The notes below the pieces were generated by a model, which did not search any database, was not told the DNA's origin, and saw only the letters and a list, made by a program, of their open reading frames with translations. Below are positions 1 through 11,246 of a stretch of 64,000 bases of DNA, in pieces (the stretch's first letter is position 1; the number at the start of each line of letters is the position of its first letter). A program made the position numbers and the translations under genes. The DNA is from Powellomyces hirtus (lineage: Eukaryota; Chytridiomycota; Chytridiomycetes; Spizellomycetales; Powellomycetaceae), in NCBI GenBank assembly GCA_025526995.1, contig JAHLKG010000004.1, positions 372,001 to 436,000 on the forward strand, written 5' to 3'.

Positions 1-789
1 AAAGGGCTCGCATCCCACGTCATGACGCGCGCCGAAACCTACATGCTCGCGACCCATCTCTCGCTCGCCGTGCTGCATGCCGCGCCGTTAGCCGTCCCGC
101 TGTACGAGAAACTAGGGTACCGCATCCTGCCCATGAAGATGAGCGTGCTGCACCTCCCCCCCGCGGCGCACGACCCGCACGACCCGCCCGGATGGATCCG
201 GTGGAGCGGGGTGGTGGATTTCGAAAATAGGGATCATGTGGATGTGATGACGGTGCTGCATCAACACCTGGCTCCCCCCGGCACGTTCCGGCGCACAGCG
301 ACGTATTGGAACCAATGGGTCCGCCCGAAATCAAACGACACGCGGTGGAAGATTGTGAAGCTGTTGGCGCAGGGGCAAGTGAACGGGCGGCCTGCAGCGG
401 CATACTTGTTTCTGGGGTTTCCCCTGCACAAGGCAAAAGTGACCGCCTTTGAGTTCTTTTGCGGCTACACGTCGCCCAGTGGGATCGAGGAGCCCTTTCC
501 TCCGCAGCACCAAGAATCGGCGTTGAGGCACTTGATCAAGTCTGCCATTGATCTCGCAGCCACTGAGTTGAAGACCCAGGACGTTGAGGTTTCAATCGCA
601 TCATCTCTTCTGCCAACGCCATGTGACATACCGAGCCATGTGGAGGTGGACAAGTCGTGGTTATTCAAGTGGCTGGGCGACTGCTCCGTGGAAGGGAAAG
701 ATGGACAAAAAACACAGATTGGGGTAGTAGAAGACCTCTTTCACGAAATAGGGCCCGAGTATAGCTTCTGTAAAACAGATGCTTTCTAA
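1..789 (+). CDS. GNAT-family N-acetyltransferase, 5' end outside the window
   Basis: The frame is open from base 1, so the N-terminus is missing. The first residues read KGLASHVM, which fits the tail of the acetyl-CoA-binding R/Q-x-x-G-x-G/A loop of GNAT enzymes. They are followed by the typical GNAT motif B segment LAVPLYEKLGYRIL. About 150 further residues follow, with WNQWVRPK and a C-terminal part rich in aromatic residues. This two-part layout recalls the fungal LYC1 (lysine N-acetyltransferase) group, but that is a guess from overall shape. The stop codon is TAA at 787-789. Expected chemistry is acetyl transfer from acetyl-CoA to an amine; the substrate cannot be told. The GNAT call is reasonably firm, the LYC1 assignment weak. 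Confidence 0.6.
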   Translation, partial: KGLASHVMTRAETYMLATHLSLAVLHAAPLAVPLYEKLGYRILPMKMSVLHLPPAAHDPHDPPGWIRWSGVVDFENRDHVDVMTVLHQHLAPPGTFRRTATYWNQWVRPKSNDTRWKIVKLLAQGQVNGRPAAAYLFLGFPLHKAKVTAFEFFCGYTSPSGIEEPFPPQHQESALRHLIKSAIDLAATELKTQDVEVSIASSLLPTPCDIPSHVEVDKSWLFKWLGDCSVEGKDGQKTQIGVVEDLFHEIGPEYSFCKTDAF

Positions 790-855
790 CATTCATCACA
801 TCCAGCAGCATCGCAACCTTTAGATAGAAGACTACTATCAATAGAAATGATATTT

Positions 856-3530
856 TCAGGAAGGCGCTACGGCTGCAGCGGTTTCCACTGCGGGGAAGTC
901 GTAAGAACCTGCTACACCGGCAGTGTTCACCAGTTCTCGCAGTCGGTTGGTTAGTTCAGGTGCGGAAGCGAGCGAGGGAACGAGGGCCGGGAAGCAAGTT
1001 GGGAAATGCTGCCAATAACGCAACCTGTGAGTGTACATCTCAATGATGGGAGAGAATGTAGGAAACGCACCTGCGGGTCTTTGAAGCTGGTGTGCGCATG
1101 TAAAATTGCATCGGCAATGACGAATCGGATCATGAACTGTCGCAGGAAATCGTCTTGCAAGAAGCGCTTGTGGGATGGATCTAGAAATGTGTGGTCAGTC
1201 GAGCAAGCATGAGAATTAATTCGACAAGCTTAACTCACCCAACGCCGCCTCTCCGTCGAGAAGTTCTCCGACAAGCGTTTCTGTTTCTCTAATGGCTCTT
1301 GAGCAGTTCTCCCAGGTATCTTTGCTGACTTCTGTCAAGTCAGATATGAAGGCAAACGCCTTGATCGGTATTGTGAGAAATAGGGTGAAAAGACTGCCGA
1401 TTTGCGTGTTGTCTGCAAAGAAAAGTGAGCTTGAATGTCAACAGGCGACGGAGAATGCGCACACATTACCCTTGATCGACGCCGGGTATTCTGTAGGACT
1501 CATCAAAAACGCAACAGACTGAGAGAAGGTCTTGGGAAAGTCCTGCAATTGGTTCCGAGTGAGTTTCAAACTCGTCAACGCCCACACACGCATCAGCGTC
1601 TCATTCTACCTTGAAAGCAACGCTGTTTGTGCTATCGACAATCACGAAGAGCGGCTTTCTGGTGAACGGCACCAGGTCGTTGGGATGCAGGCAATGCACA
1701 ACAGGTGCCTGGTTCTCTGCTTCAGTCTTCTCTGGCGCTTTGCGAGCGTAGTGTTGATTGACCGCAGTGGCGACGCCGCCAGAATAGTTGGCTAAGTAGG
1801 CTGCGTGGAATTGTGAACAAGTGCGTCCCGTGAAACCGCGTTTGAAAAAGCATTGATCTCACCAGTATCCCCGCCTTCTGTTTTGACGAGTTTTTTTGAG
1901 CCATCCGCGGAGAGATATATGAGCATCGCATTTGTGTCGGTAATGTCCTAACCAGGAAGTTCATATCTTTGTAACACGTCATAGGAAACAACGCTATGGA
2001 GACGTACTTTGAACGTAGTAGCGATGTAGTACATCAACTGGGCAAAGGTCGGACGGTACAACAGATACTTGTGGGGGTTTGTCCGTCGAGTCGCCGATCT
2101 TTCATTTCCTGAGGAAGTACCGGTATTTCCAGACTCTTCCTGCAGCGCGTCATCTTTGCGGTCATTTGATGTCAAAGTATCTTCAGTGGCCATGCCTTGC
2201 CTAGTGGGACTGCTAGCTGTCGTGGGTTCCCTCTCGAGGGCTTGGAGGAGTCGATACATATCCAACGTCAGCTCGGAAAACTTAATCTAGTATATCCAGG
2301 TCTCCCCGTTAGTTTTGCGGCGGTGCGTCGGATTCTTGGAACCGGAAAACTACCAGACCTGGTTTTGGAAATTGCCTACAAGAATCGCCTCCTGCAATCT
2401 GAGCCGCGCCGTCCCATCTTTGTCGAATTTCGGGGTTCGCTCAATCTGCAAACGCGTTGGTGCCAGAACTGCGTTGCCATCCAAATCCACCGGAGTGGTC
2501 TTCTTTTGAGCCTAAGCCAAGATATATCGATTGAGTAAAATTAGTGTTTCGGCCGTGAATAATATATGTGTACCTCCAGGAATGTCGAGATTTCGGATAG
2601 CACGACGTTCCATTCGGCAGAATCACTGGGATTGAAGGTTTTGGTGTACTCTTCAATCAAAGCAGTTAATTCTTCCATCAAACTCTTTATAACATCGTTT
2701 CGGTTGAGGAAGAGGCACACAACTATGAAACGAGCGTAGTATCGGAGCTTCTTGATGACTAGAGCTGGGCTACAGAAATGAAGCGGAATCAATGTCCACG
2801 TTCACATCCATGACTACCGGTCCATCACCTACTTGTTTGCATCCAAGACATCTTTGAAATATTGACGCGCGCGAATCGCTTCATAGAAGATGTAGGACTC
2901 ATTGAGGTAGTTTGTTTCGCTAGTTCGCAGATAGTAATGGTAGTATAATTCTGTAAAGCAAATGTGAGCCTGATGTCACAACGACGGGATCCATCAACCG
3001 GCGATACAGACGTCCAATTTTGGAGGCGACCTCCCCGATGTCCCATCGCTTGAGACCGTGATATTCTTTGTTTTCGAGAATCGCTCTGCGACGCCGTCAG
3101 AATAAAGTACTGTGTCGCACAGTGGTTACAAAGTGCTGCTGCATGCTGCATTTACCTGTGCATCTGTTGGAACTTCCATAGCTTCGTGTAGACTTCAAAC
3201 GTTCGTTGGAAATAGGGTTGCCAGTTCTTTCCGGTTGGAGGAAGATCTCTGTTCCATCCCAGTCGGAAGTAAGTGTGTTAGGTAGCTGTCAGGTTCCTCG
3301 ACAAATCAAATTACGCTGTACCTCAGCCCAGCGAATAGTTGCTGTGATTTCTCAAGGAGGTACTGGAATTCTAAAACGAAGTGAGTCACTCTTTCCTGTC
3401 CAAACAGTGCCTGCAGAACTTAAATTTCCGGCATACCCTGGGCAATCACCAGGTTGGGATCGGGCTGAGCGCTGTTTGGGGTGGTGGCAGCCGCAGCATC
3501 TACGTCCATTGCAGGGTTCGGCGCGTCCAT
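856..3530 (-). CDS. SCAI: SCAI-like protein (suppressor of cancer cell invasion homologue)
   Basis: Conceptual splicing on the minus strand yields, in order, blocks that match the SCAI family: FVLEFQYLLEKSQQLFAGLR, YFQRTFEVYTKLWKFQQ, HGLKRWDIGEVASKIG, YYHYYLRTSETNYLNES, VIKKLRYYARFIVVCLFLN, RLLQALEREP, NPHKYLLYRPTF, FTRKPLFVIVDSTNSVAFK and FLRQFMIRFVIADAI. In animals SCAI is a nuclear cofactor of MRTF/SRF signalling and of double-strand-break repair; its role in fungi is unknown. Many introns interrupt the gene. One is resolved at 1009-1070 before the last exon, 856-1008; another lies near 2771-2832. The start is uncertain. ATG at 3530-3528 with a 93-nt phase-0 intron (donor GTAGATG, acceptor CTGCAG) gives MDAPNPAMD joined to ALFGQERV; a 39-nt intron is the alternative. 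Confidence 0.85.
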
Positions 3531-4018
3531 TGCTATTATGGGATATCTGGACACGTTGGAGAGGACGCAGGAGACGTTTGCTTTACGGGGTTCCAGGCCC
3601 GATGGGAATTGTGAAGACGATGAGGATAGTGGCGTGGAGGTTCCCAAAGAGGCTGGAGAGTGTGTTTCGCACGAGAACACAGAACGGTGACACTCCAAGC
3701 CACAGGTCAGACCTGACGCGTGAATCTGCAAACGACAGGCAGGCATATGCTTTACACGACGGTCTGCGCAACATATTAACATCTGCCTTTCATATGTGTG
3801 CAAGCCCCGCCTAGATGTTAATTATTTGGACCCCTGAAAGGCTCAGTCTTTATGGTTGTTTAAGCACATATGCGGTTGCACGGACAGGGACTGGTAGGCC
3901 TCAGTATCTGTTGACCACAATCCCATCGTCCATATGACAGCCCATTGTCACCAAATGAAGGTATGTGAGCGACAGAATCATTACATCCTAATTTTATCTT
4001 GCAATGCGCTTCTCATCG
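3531..4018. other. Intergenic region between SCAI and tRNA-Leu
   Basis: No convincing coding signal. It contains the presumed upstream region of SCAI (minus strand). Short frames here lack any recognisable motif. Confidence 0.4.
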
Positions 4019-4100
4019 GGGTGTTTGGCCGAGTGGTCTAAGGCGCTACGTTCAGGTCGTAGTCTCGCAAGAGGCGTGAGTTCGAACCTCACAGCACCCA
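4019..4100 (+). tRNA. tRNA-Leu (anticodon CAG)
   Basis: This is an 82-nt class II tRNA. The acceptor stem pairs GGGTGTT (4019-4025) with AGCACCC (4093-4099), followed by discriminator A. The D arm has the A-box TGGCCGAGTGG. The anticodon stem CTACG/CGTAG encloses loop TTCAGGT, giving anticodon CAG. A variable arm (TCTCGCAAGAG) and the B-box GTTCGAACC follow. There is no intron. A run of eight T lies just downstream (about 4105-4112), consistent with Pol III termination. An identical copy lies at 50648-50729 on the other strand. Confidence 0.97.
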
Positions 4101-4528
4101 CAGGGTTTTTTTTGGGCTTCCATCATGCCGTGTATCCTGTGCAACCTACGCGCGTCAGTCTTCTCATCACAAAACACACGCATCACGCGCTTCGATAGTT
4201 GCACAGTCTGGGGTCTGATCCGGCAGAATAGCGGACCGAAATTAATCGCCGTCACCCTGAGAAAGAACCACCCTCTTTGATACGTGTCTCAAATGATGGA
4301 GTATAAGCTTACGAGTATTTCTGTGATGTTCGAAGTGAGGCGCTGCATATGGAGCGTGCGGTGATGGAAAATGACTCTTGCTCAGAAGAATGGGAAGGTT
4401 CCATTTCCTGGAGGAGGGGGCCTGTGAAGGTGACCGTTTACCCAACGCGTTCCTCACGCGTTACAAGGCTTATGCGAAGGGCACAAAGCGTGTGGCACCC
4501 TCGTCTTTCGTGCGGCTTCAATGCGGGA
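4101..4528. other. Region upstream of the NRPS-like reductase
   Basis: It starts with the T-tract behind the tRNA. I see no supported gene. It probably holds the upstream promoter of the reductase. Confidence 0.4.
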
Positions 4529-4536
4529 TATAAAAG
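4529..4536 (+). promoter_or_regulatory. TATA box of the NRPS-like reductase
   Basis: TATAAAAG lies 59 bp upstream of the chosen ATG at 4595. This is the spacing expected for a core promoter with a short 5' leader, and it supports that start. Confidence 0.55.
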
Positions 4537-4594
4537 CCCGCATGTGAGAGAGGCACTCCTCTCCGATTCTAAATGTCTATTTGCACCTACAAAC

Positions 4595-7500
4595 ATGTCA
4601 CCAGAACATATCTTGAATAAACAAACATTCATCGCGCACATTGAGGCGGCAGTTGCCCAGTACGTTCTTGGTCCATGTTGCTGTGATGGGACTGAGACTA
4701 ACGACATTCATTCAGAAATCCGTCTAATGTTTATGTCAAGTACCCCAAGAATGGGGCATACTGTGAAGTGAACGGTTACGCCCTCGGCGCTGCTATCAAG
4801 CGCGGCAGTGATCAGTATCGGCAACTCCTCCCCAAACCAACTTCGCATGATCCACCTGGTAAGGGCACGTAGCTGATCGCGGGCCTTGAAGGAACGCAGA
4901 TAGCTCATCATTCTCTACTGTGCATAGTATACGGATTGCTGTCCACATCCCATATATCCTATATGCTGAATCTCCTGTCCCTCATGTCCACTGATTGCGT
5001 TCCCCTGCTCCTCTCACCCCGTAACGCGATCCTGGGCATCGCGGATTTGCTCAAACGCTCCAATGCCGCGGGGATAGTTGTCGAGTCCAGCAAATTCGAC
5101 GGCGTGGTGTCGGAGCTACGCAAAGAGTTGCCAGAGCTGAAGGTGTACAGCGCTATCGACTTCGATGGCATTCTTGATGACGTGATCAAGGACACAGAAC
5201 ATCAGCAAGGCCAAACTGTGACATTTGGCATGAGTTGCACTGCTGCGAAAGATGAGAAGGTCAACGAGCGATGGGCGTTGGGGCTGCATAGCAGCGGAAG
5301 CACCGCGTTCCCGAAACTTCGCTACTGGACGAATCGCGCATGCAAGCAGAACACATGGGTCAATTTCGCAAACGTGAATGCAGTGCAGGATATGTACACG
5401 TGTATCCTGCTTCCCGCCCCCCTTTTCCAGTAAGTTTCAATTGTTCCTTTCGCCTGAAACGTGTATTCAACTGATAAAGCAACATCCAATAGCATGATGG
5501 GTTGTTCAAACATTCTCAAGGTGCTGCAGGTCGGAGGAACGATACTGTTCCCGTTGGCACCAGCACCGTACCGCGCAGCCGACTTGGTCCACGCGATAGA
5601 AAAAGGTCAAGCCGTGAGCACAATCATCACGCCTTCGTCGCTTGAGAGTCTAGTAAATTATCTCGACTCCGAGCCCGGCGGATGGACGCGGTGCAAGTCA
5701 CTCAAGAAGATTGTCTACGGAGGGGCACCATGCCCAGATGCAGTAGTCGCTGCTGTTCAGAAACATGGCATCGCGGTTAGGTCAGGGTACGGATCGACTG
5801 AGATTGGCGTGGTGTTATCTACCGTCAGCTCCGTCGACTCCGCCGACTACAATGTCTTCAAGCCCACAGTCGACACCAAGTACCTGAAATGGGAGCCCGT
5901 CGGTGACGACGTGTATCGCCTTCATGTATCCACCGAATGGCCTGGTTTTGCGACGGGTGTGACGGATAATGGGAAGTGGTATGATACCAACGATTTATGG
6001 CTCAAGCTCGGTGATGGAGGATACAAACACAGCGGCAGAGGGGACGACATCATTGTCCATCTCAACGGCGAGAAAACCAACCCGTCACCCATGGAACTGG
6101 CCCTCCGCACGCATCCCATCGTCTACGACGCGCTTGTGGTCGGGAGTGGTCGGTTCCAGTGCTCAGCGTTCATTCTCCTGAATCGAACGGAGATGCTGAA
6201 GTATACCCCGTTGGAAATTATGGAGCAGGTGTACCTGGCCATGGAGGACGCTAATGCGGCTGCACCGCAGCATTCACGATTAGTGAAGGAGCTGGTGGAT
6301 GTCTTGCCGCTGGGACACAAGGATTTTGTACGAACGGACGGGAAAGGAAACATCAAGCGTGGTCCCACTGAGAAGATGTTGGAAGATCGAATTAGCCGTC
6401 TCTATGAACGTTATGAGAAGGGGGAGACTACCTCGGCTGCTGGACCAAACACTGGAGACGTTGTCGAGTATGCTCGCGATGTCATTGCTGAAGTGATGAA
6501 GGTCGATGCCGCTACGATATCCGACAGCAAGCAATCATTATTCGAATTGGGCCTTGATTCTCTGGGCGCCACGCAAGTCCGCAACAAACTTGTCCAGTAT
6601 CTTCATCAAGACATCCCGGAAGACATATTGTTCAATTATTCATCCATGAGTGAATTGAGCACATATCTTCAAAGTCTACAGCCGACCGCCTCATCCCCAG
6701 AAGAGTTAAAACGTACCATTCGTGCAGAACTCGCCGAGATTCTCAATGTCCCTATACGTCAGATCTCCGACGAGGTCAGCATGTTTGAGCTGGGTCTGGA
6801 CTCTCTTGGTGCAACGGCGCTTCGCAACCGTTTATCCAAGTCTTTGCGTCGAGATGTGAAAGTGGAGACAATCTTTGACAACTCGACCGTGACTGCCTTG
6901 GCCTCCATTTTGGGCAAAGACGCACTGCAGCGCGAGACAAAAGAATCTCCAAAGCTGAGAAAGACTCGAGACATGGTCGACAAATACATCTCCATCATTT
7001 CGAAACTAAAGCCACTGTCAAACAACACCAACAAAGTATCAGGACCCCACACGATCCTTCTCACGGGCTCTTCAGGCGCCCTTGGAGTCGCCATTCTTTC
7101 CACACTCCTCTCCACACCATCTGTTGCCAAGATCTACTGTCTCCACCGTGGGGGGAACGACCTCGAGCGTGAATATCAAGCGTATGAGCAGCGCGGGTTG
7201 AATGTGGAGGAACTCAAAAGCGCCGAGAAGCAAGGAAAAGTTGAAGGGTTGACAGCCAGATTTGAAGATGAACACCTTGGGGTTGGACAGGAAGCCTACC
7301 AAGTTTTGGCAGAACAAGTCACTGATATTATCCATGTCGCATGGCCTGTCAATTGGGCTTTTCCTGTGGAGGCCTTCGACGGAACATTGAAAGGTTAGCT
7401 CGCCCTAGCTAAACACAAACGCACTCTGACGGCGTGCTGACGTTTATGTTGTTCCAGGCGTCTGCAATCTAATCTCACTCAGCAACACGCACCACAAAAA

Positions 7501-8245
7501 ATCCTTACACTTTGTCTCCTCCATCGCCGCATACATAACCCCCAAAGGGGCGACCATTCCAGAAGCCGCGGTACCAGACGACCCAACCGTCGCCAGCGCC
7601 ATGGGTTACGGTCTCTCGAAATGGATCAGCGAGCGGATGATTGAGGAAGCCTCACGGCAGTTACACCTCCCGGCGACCATTCTGCGGTCAGGTCAACTAG
7701 CGGGTGACACTCGCACCGGGGCGTGGAATGCGACAGATTTCTGTTTTGGCCTCGTGGCCAGTGGTGTCAATCTGCGTGTGCTCCCGCAATCGGAAGAACG
7801 GGTGGATTGGATCCCGATGGATGTGGCTGCGAATGGAATCGTGGAGCTGACTATCAGTCCTGCAACAGACAAGCCTAGGGAGCTGTTTAACGTCTACCAT
7901 ATCGTGAATCCAAACGCAGCAAGCTGGACAGATATCTGCGGCACATTGACACATCTCGGATACCCAATCAAACTGATCCCGCGAGGAGATTTCCTGAATA
8001 CTCTGGAGAAACCAGAAAACCGTGCTCGAAACCCAGCAGTGTCTGACCAACTACTTCCGGTGATGCAGCGCATGCTGTCAGGCAGTTCCCAGGCACCTCG
8101 TGCTAGTCTTGCGGCCGCAAAGACGGCAAACGAAAGCAGCAGCATCAGAGATTGTGTCAATGTCAGTGATGCACGATATTGGAAGGTTTTGCTCAAACAA
8201 GTTCACCAAGTTGGCGCAGTTTCTCGTGATGGTGCAGGGAGGTAG
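4595..8245 (+). CDS. NRPS-like carboxylate reductase, domains A-T-T-R
   Basis: Five exons close in phase: 4595-4659, 4716-4858, 4928-5429, 5493-7393 and 7458-8245, giving 1132 aa. The adenylation domain (about residues 1-530) has LHSSGSTAFPK (A3), SGYGSTEIG (A5), NDLWLKLGDGG (A7) and GRGDDIIVHLNGEK (A8). Two tandem phosphopantetheine carrier domains follow, each with the Ser-bearing motif GLDSLGAT in FELGLDSLGATQVRN and FELGLDSLGATALRN. The C-terminal reductase domain has the NAD(P)-binding signature LLTGSSGALGVAIL and a catalytic YGLSK (Y-x3-K). The family activates a carboxylic acid with ATP, loads it on the carrier thiol and releases it by NAD(P)H reduction as aldehyde or alcohol. There is no condensation domain, so it is not a peptide synthetase. 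An in-frame TAG at 4870 lies inside the 69-nt second intron (4859-4927), so the gene appears intact. Substrate unknown. Confidence 0.93.
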
Positions 8246-8455
8246 GAATTAGATCCGTAGCTTGTTTATATGTACCCTTTCCACAGTTTTGCTGGTAGGC
8301 TAGATTAGTTTCTAGACGTACTATGTAAGAGAAACCCGATGATTCTTCGCAATGATATGTATGCTTCGGCGTTCTGTTCAATTATATTGACTTCACAGTG
8401 CGACGCATTGCCAAACGCAGAGAGTGGAGATGCTTTAGGCTTCACAGCCGAGTTT

Positions 8456-10040
8456 TCAGACGGTCTCGATGGACATCTGCATTGGATTGCTCAGGCCGAA
8501 CAAGCTTTCCGAATAATACATCAAATCCGCAATATGCAGCGCATTCAGCAATTCCCGACTTGCGTAGAAATCCTTGCAGCGCTTCCAGAGATTCCGGATC
8601 TCTGGTGTTGCCTCAATGACGCGACAGTGCTCAATGTTGAGGTAATCGAGACGGACAAGGTATGTGTCGACGGAAACGAACGCCTCGGCAGTGAGGGCCT
8701 GGCAGTCATATAGGCAGAGGCGTTCGAGACGTTTGCAGCCGAGGGACAGGCGATGGACGCCTGTGTTTGTGATGTGCGGGGAACTGAAAATGCCGAGCTC
8801 GTGGAGTTTAGGAAGGTGGGCTGCGATGGAGAAGAGCGTCGCATCGGTGATGTGGCGGAGAAGGGCCAATGTGAGACCGTGAAGGTTGGGGCAGTTCGTG
8901 ACAAGAGTGTGAACGGCCGGGTCGCGAATGTGCTCGCTCACGCCGAGGGTTAGCTGTGTAAGTCGACTGCCGATTTGACTGGCGAGAAGGTCCACAGTTG
9001 CACTTGTACACTGAAGAGTGATGTATACAGATATCAGTATGCGAACAGCGCGTTGCCCTTTTGATATAGCGCTCCTACCATGCGGCAATCAAGTAGCGAG
9101 ATGTCGTTCAATTCCGGGCACGTTGTAAACATTCCCGCAGCAGATTCGTCCGTCAGCATCTCGCAGTGCTGTATCCAGATCCTTTCCAATTTCGGAAGCA
9201 TAGCCAAAGTGTCCAGAAGCCCCACGCTTGTAACCTGACCAGACAAAGTCAAGGAAAGGTTCTTGATGCTGCTTCTCATCGTCGGAAACATCCGTCTGAG
9301 CCCATCATCATTCACAGCTTTGATTCCTGTGAGATCCATTTGCTCGAGTTTCTCGCAGAGAGTGACCAGTTTGCCAACTCCGACAGAAGTTGCTCTTTGA
9401 CATCGCTCGATGTTGATGATCCGCAAATTTGGACAGAACTCGGCAATTGACAACAGCGCTCTGTCCGTGATGTTCTCTTGAATGTCAGAAAGAAGTAGTT
9501 CTCTGACTAATTCTCCATAGATGATCGGGCAGGGGACGCTGCGCAGAACTCGCCGCCGCGGCAAGGAAGGGTTTGGTGATGTGGTTCCACCACGGCGGAG
9601 GGCGTGGAGAAACTGATCCCACGTCGCTGGTCGTATGGGCGGTCGACGCTACAGACGGGTTGTTCTCGTTTAGCGGTGTTGCTCCATGCTCGAGAGCAAG
9701 GTGCCAACCTTCAGCACAGGCTCACCCATAACAGACGAACCGTGGCGTGAAACCACGCTTTGTTCACCCGGAGCGTCGACAGGCAATCATGTTCCGAGCC
9801 AGCAAGAATTAGGAAAGCGATAATGGAACTCAAGATCTCCGGAGGACAGAAAGCTGCTCGATGCGGTCCTTCCAGATTTCCCGAGGTTCGTTCATCGGGC
9901 GTGAGGACGACAAGAGATTTGCGTTGTTTCTTCCGATTTGAAGTTTGCACAGCTAGGGCGGTTGAGGCTTCCTCGACGAAGCGGGAAGTGGCATCGACGT
10001 TGGATCGACGAAGTCTGCGCAGGCCAGCTGAAGCGGACAT
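8456..10040 (-). CDS. F-box and leucine-rich-repeat protein
   Basis: Three exons close in phase: 10040-9726, 9648-9079 and 9010-8456, giving 479 aa. An N-terminal basic segment precedes an F-box (about residues 65-105: PPEILSSIIAFLILAG and LRVNKAWFHATVRLLW). The rest consists of cysteine-containing leucine-rich repeats of the SCF substrate-receptor type, such as CPNLRIINIERCQ, LEQMDLTGI, LERLCLYDCQALT and LDYLNIEHCRV. The F-box would bind Skp1 and the LRR domain would select a protein for ubiquitination; yeast Grr1 and Amn1 have related repeats. The target is unknown. The gene is convergent with the reductase (211 bp gap) and divergent from the DOPA-dioxygenase-like gene. Confidence 0.85.
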
Positions 10041-10337
10041 TATTCATGTACCCAGGATGGCCTGTATGTAATAGAAAATGGACAGTGCAATCCAGTGTCT
10101 TGGCGGATGTTGACAAGAACCACACTCGTTGGGAAAATCGGAGGTGGGAACAAAGCCACGCGCCAGAGGAGACACATCAACACCAACAACTGTGTTTTCA
10201 CAAGGGTGCTCTCTGAGCATGTTCACTCCCAAATGTGCTTATCGTTTCTGAACTTCCGCCGCACGACAGCACAAAGGGCAGTGGATGATCACAGATCAGT
10301 GTTTCCAGAGAAAGAACAACTCCCACAATACACTACG
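10041..10337. promoter_or_regulatory. Divergent intergenic region, F-box gene / DOPA-dioxygenase-like gene
   Basis: This 297-bp interval lies between two start codons facing away from each other, so it must carry both promoters. I see no clear TATA box. Frames crossing it are not supported by homology. Confidence 0.4.
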
Positions 10338-10834
10338 ATGACCGTGAAAGCACAGGAAGACATAAAGGAATGGCATTTCCATGTCTATTTCATGCAGGAC
10401 AATGTTGAAAGCAAAGCAAAAGCACTTGAGCTGCACGCCGAGCTCGAACGGAAAACAAAGGTCGGGGACTTTGTTGCAGTGCCATTAAAGACTATCAATT
10501 TTGTGCCGCGGGGACCTCATCTTATCGGGAGTTTCGAGACGTGGTAGGTGCATACCAGCAACGACCGTCCTCCGGCGGGACTCTAACTAATTTTGTGTGA
10601 GAAATAAGGGTTCCGATAGAGTACTTTGCGACGCTCTATCAATGGTTCCTGCTTAATCGTCAAGGATTATCGATTCTTGTGCACCCGCTCACCAGAGAAG
10701 AAGTACGAGACCACTCCGAGCGTGCAGTCTGGATGGGCACTCCACTGCCTTTAGATTTGGCAAAGTTGACAACCATTCTGGACAAGGTCCCTGCTCAATA
10801 CCCCGAATACAAACTCGGCTACTCCAAGTCCTGA
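10338..10834 (+). CDS. DOPA 4,5-dioxygenase family protein
   Basis: Two exons (10338-10543, 10609-10834) give 143 aa; the 65-nt intron has a CTAAC branch-point-like element. The protein matches the small DOPA-dioxygenase family: EWHFHVYFMQDN with the metal-binding HxH pair near the N-terminus, then FVPRGPHLIGSFETWVP and ILVHPLTREEVRDHSERAVW, containing the family histidines. Characterised members (e.g. fly-agaric DodA) open the catechol ring of L-DOPA extradiol-wise to give betalain or muscaflavin precursors. Many fungal and bacterial homologues have unknown substrates. The last 22 codons plus stop belong to the first unit of an 81-bp tandem repeat that continues downstream. Confidence 0.88.
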
Positions 10835-11010
10835 ACCGCGAGCTTGATGACAACCTTTCTGGACAAGGTCCCTGCTCAATACCCCGAATACAAACTCGGC
10901 TACTCCAAGTCCTGAACCGCGAGCTTGATGACAACCTTTCTGGACAAGGTACCTGCTCAATACCCCGAATACAAACTGGGCTACTCCAAGTCCTGAACGG
11001 CGAGCTTGAT
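10768..11010 (+). repeat. 81-bp tandem repeat (three units) covering the 3' coding end
   Basis: Units start at 10768, 10849 and 10930 with a period of exactly 81 bp (27 codons) and only a few differences. Each unit encodes LDKVPAQYPEYKLGYSKS followed by TGA in the same frame. Only the first unit is coding in the gene; the other two lie in the 3' flank but keep the reading frame. Confidence 0.95.
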
Positions 11011-11246
11011 CCCTTCTATCCCATCGCGCATCGGCCTCTAAGGGGTACGTCATCGCGCAATCTCACAGGTCGAGGTTGCAAAAGATTGGATGTAGCTGTT
11101 GTTTCCAATTACACTCTTGGATTTTGGCCTCGGCAGTATTCACCAGAGTTTATCGATCGAATGATTTACAAAAAAAAGTAATGAGAAAGAAGATATACAA
11201 GTTGCAGATGCAGGGCCGTAAGACTCCAGCACTTCAGAGTGTCTTC

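Noticed and set aside
3396..3440. Introns of 26 or 39 nt at the SCAI start
   Set aside because: The 26-nt option breaks the frame and both are far below the usual size; a 93-nt intron with the same acceptor fits better.
4859..4927. In-frame TAG at 4870 suggesting a broken reductase gene
   Set aside because: The stop falls inside a 69-nt intron with good GTAAGG donor and pyrimidine-rich GCATAG acceptor; all five exons then close in phase and the A-domain sequence becomes continuous.
10689..11053. Antisense frames with repeated GLGVAEFVFGVLSRDLVQK
   Set aside because: They arise from the 81-bp repeat read backwards; sense frame has clear family homology.
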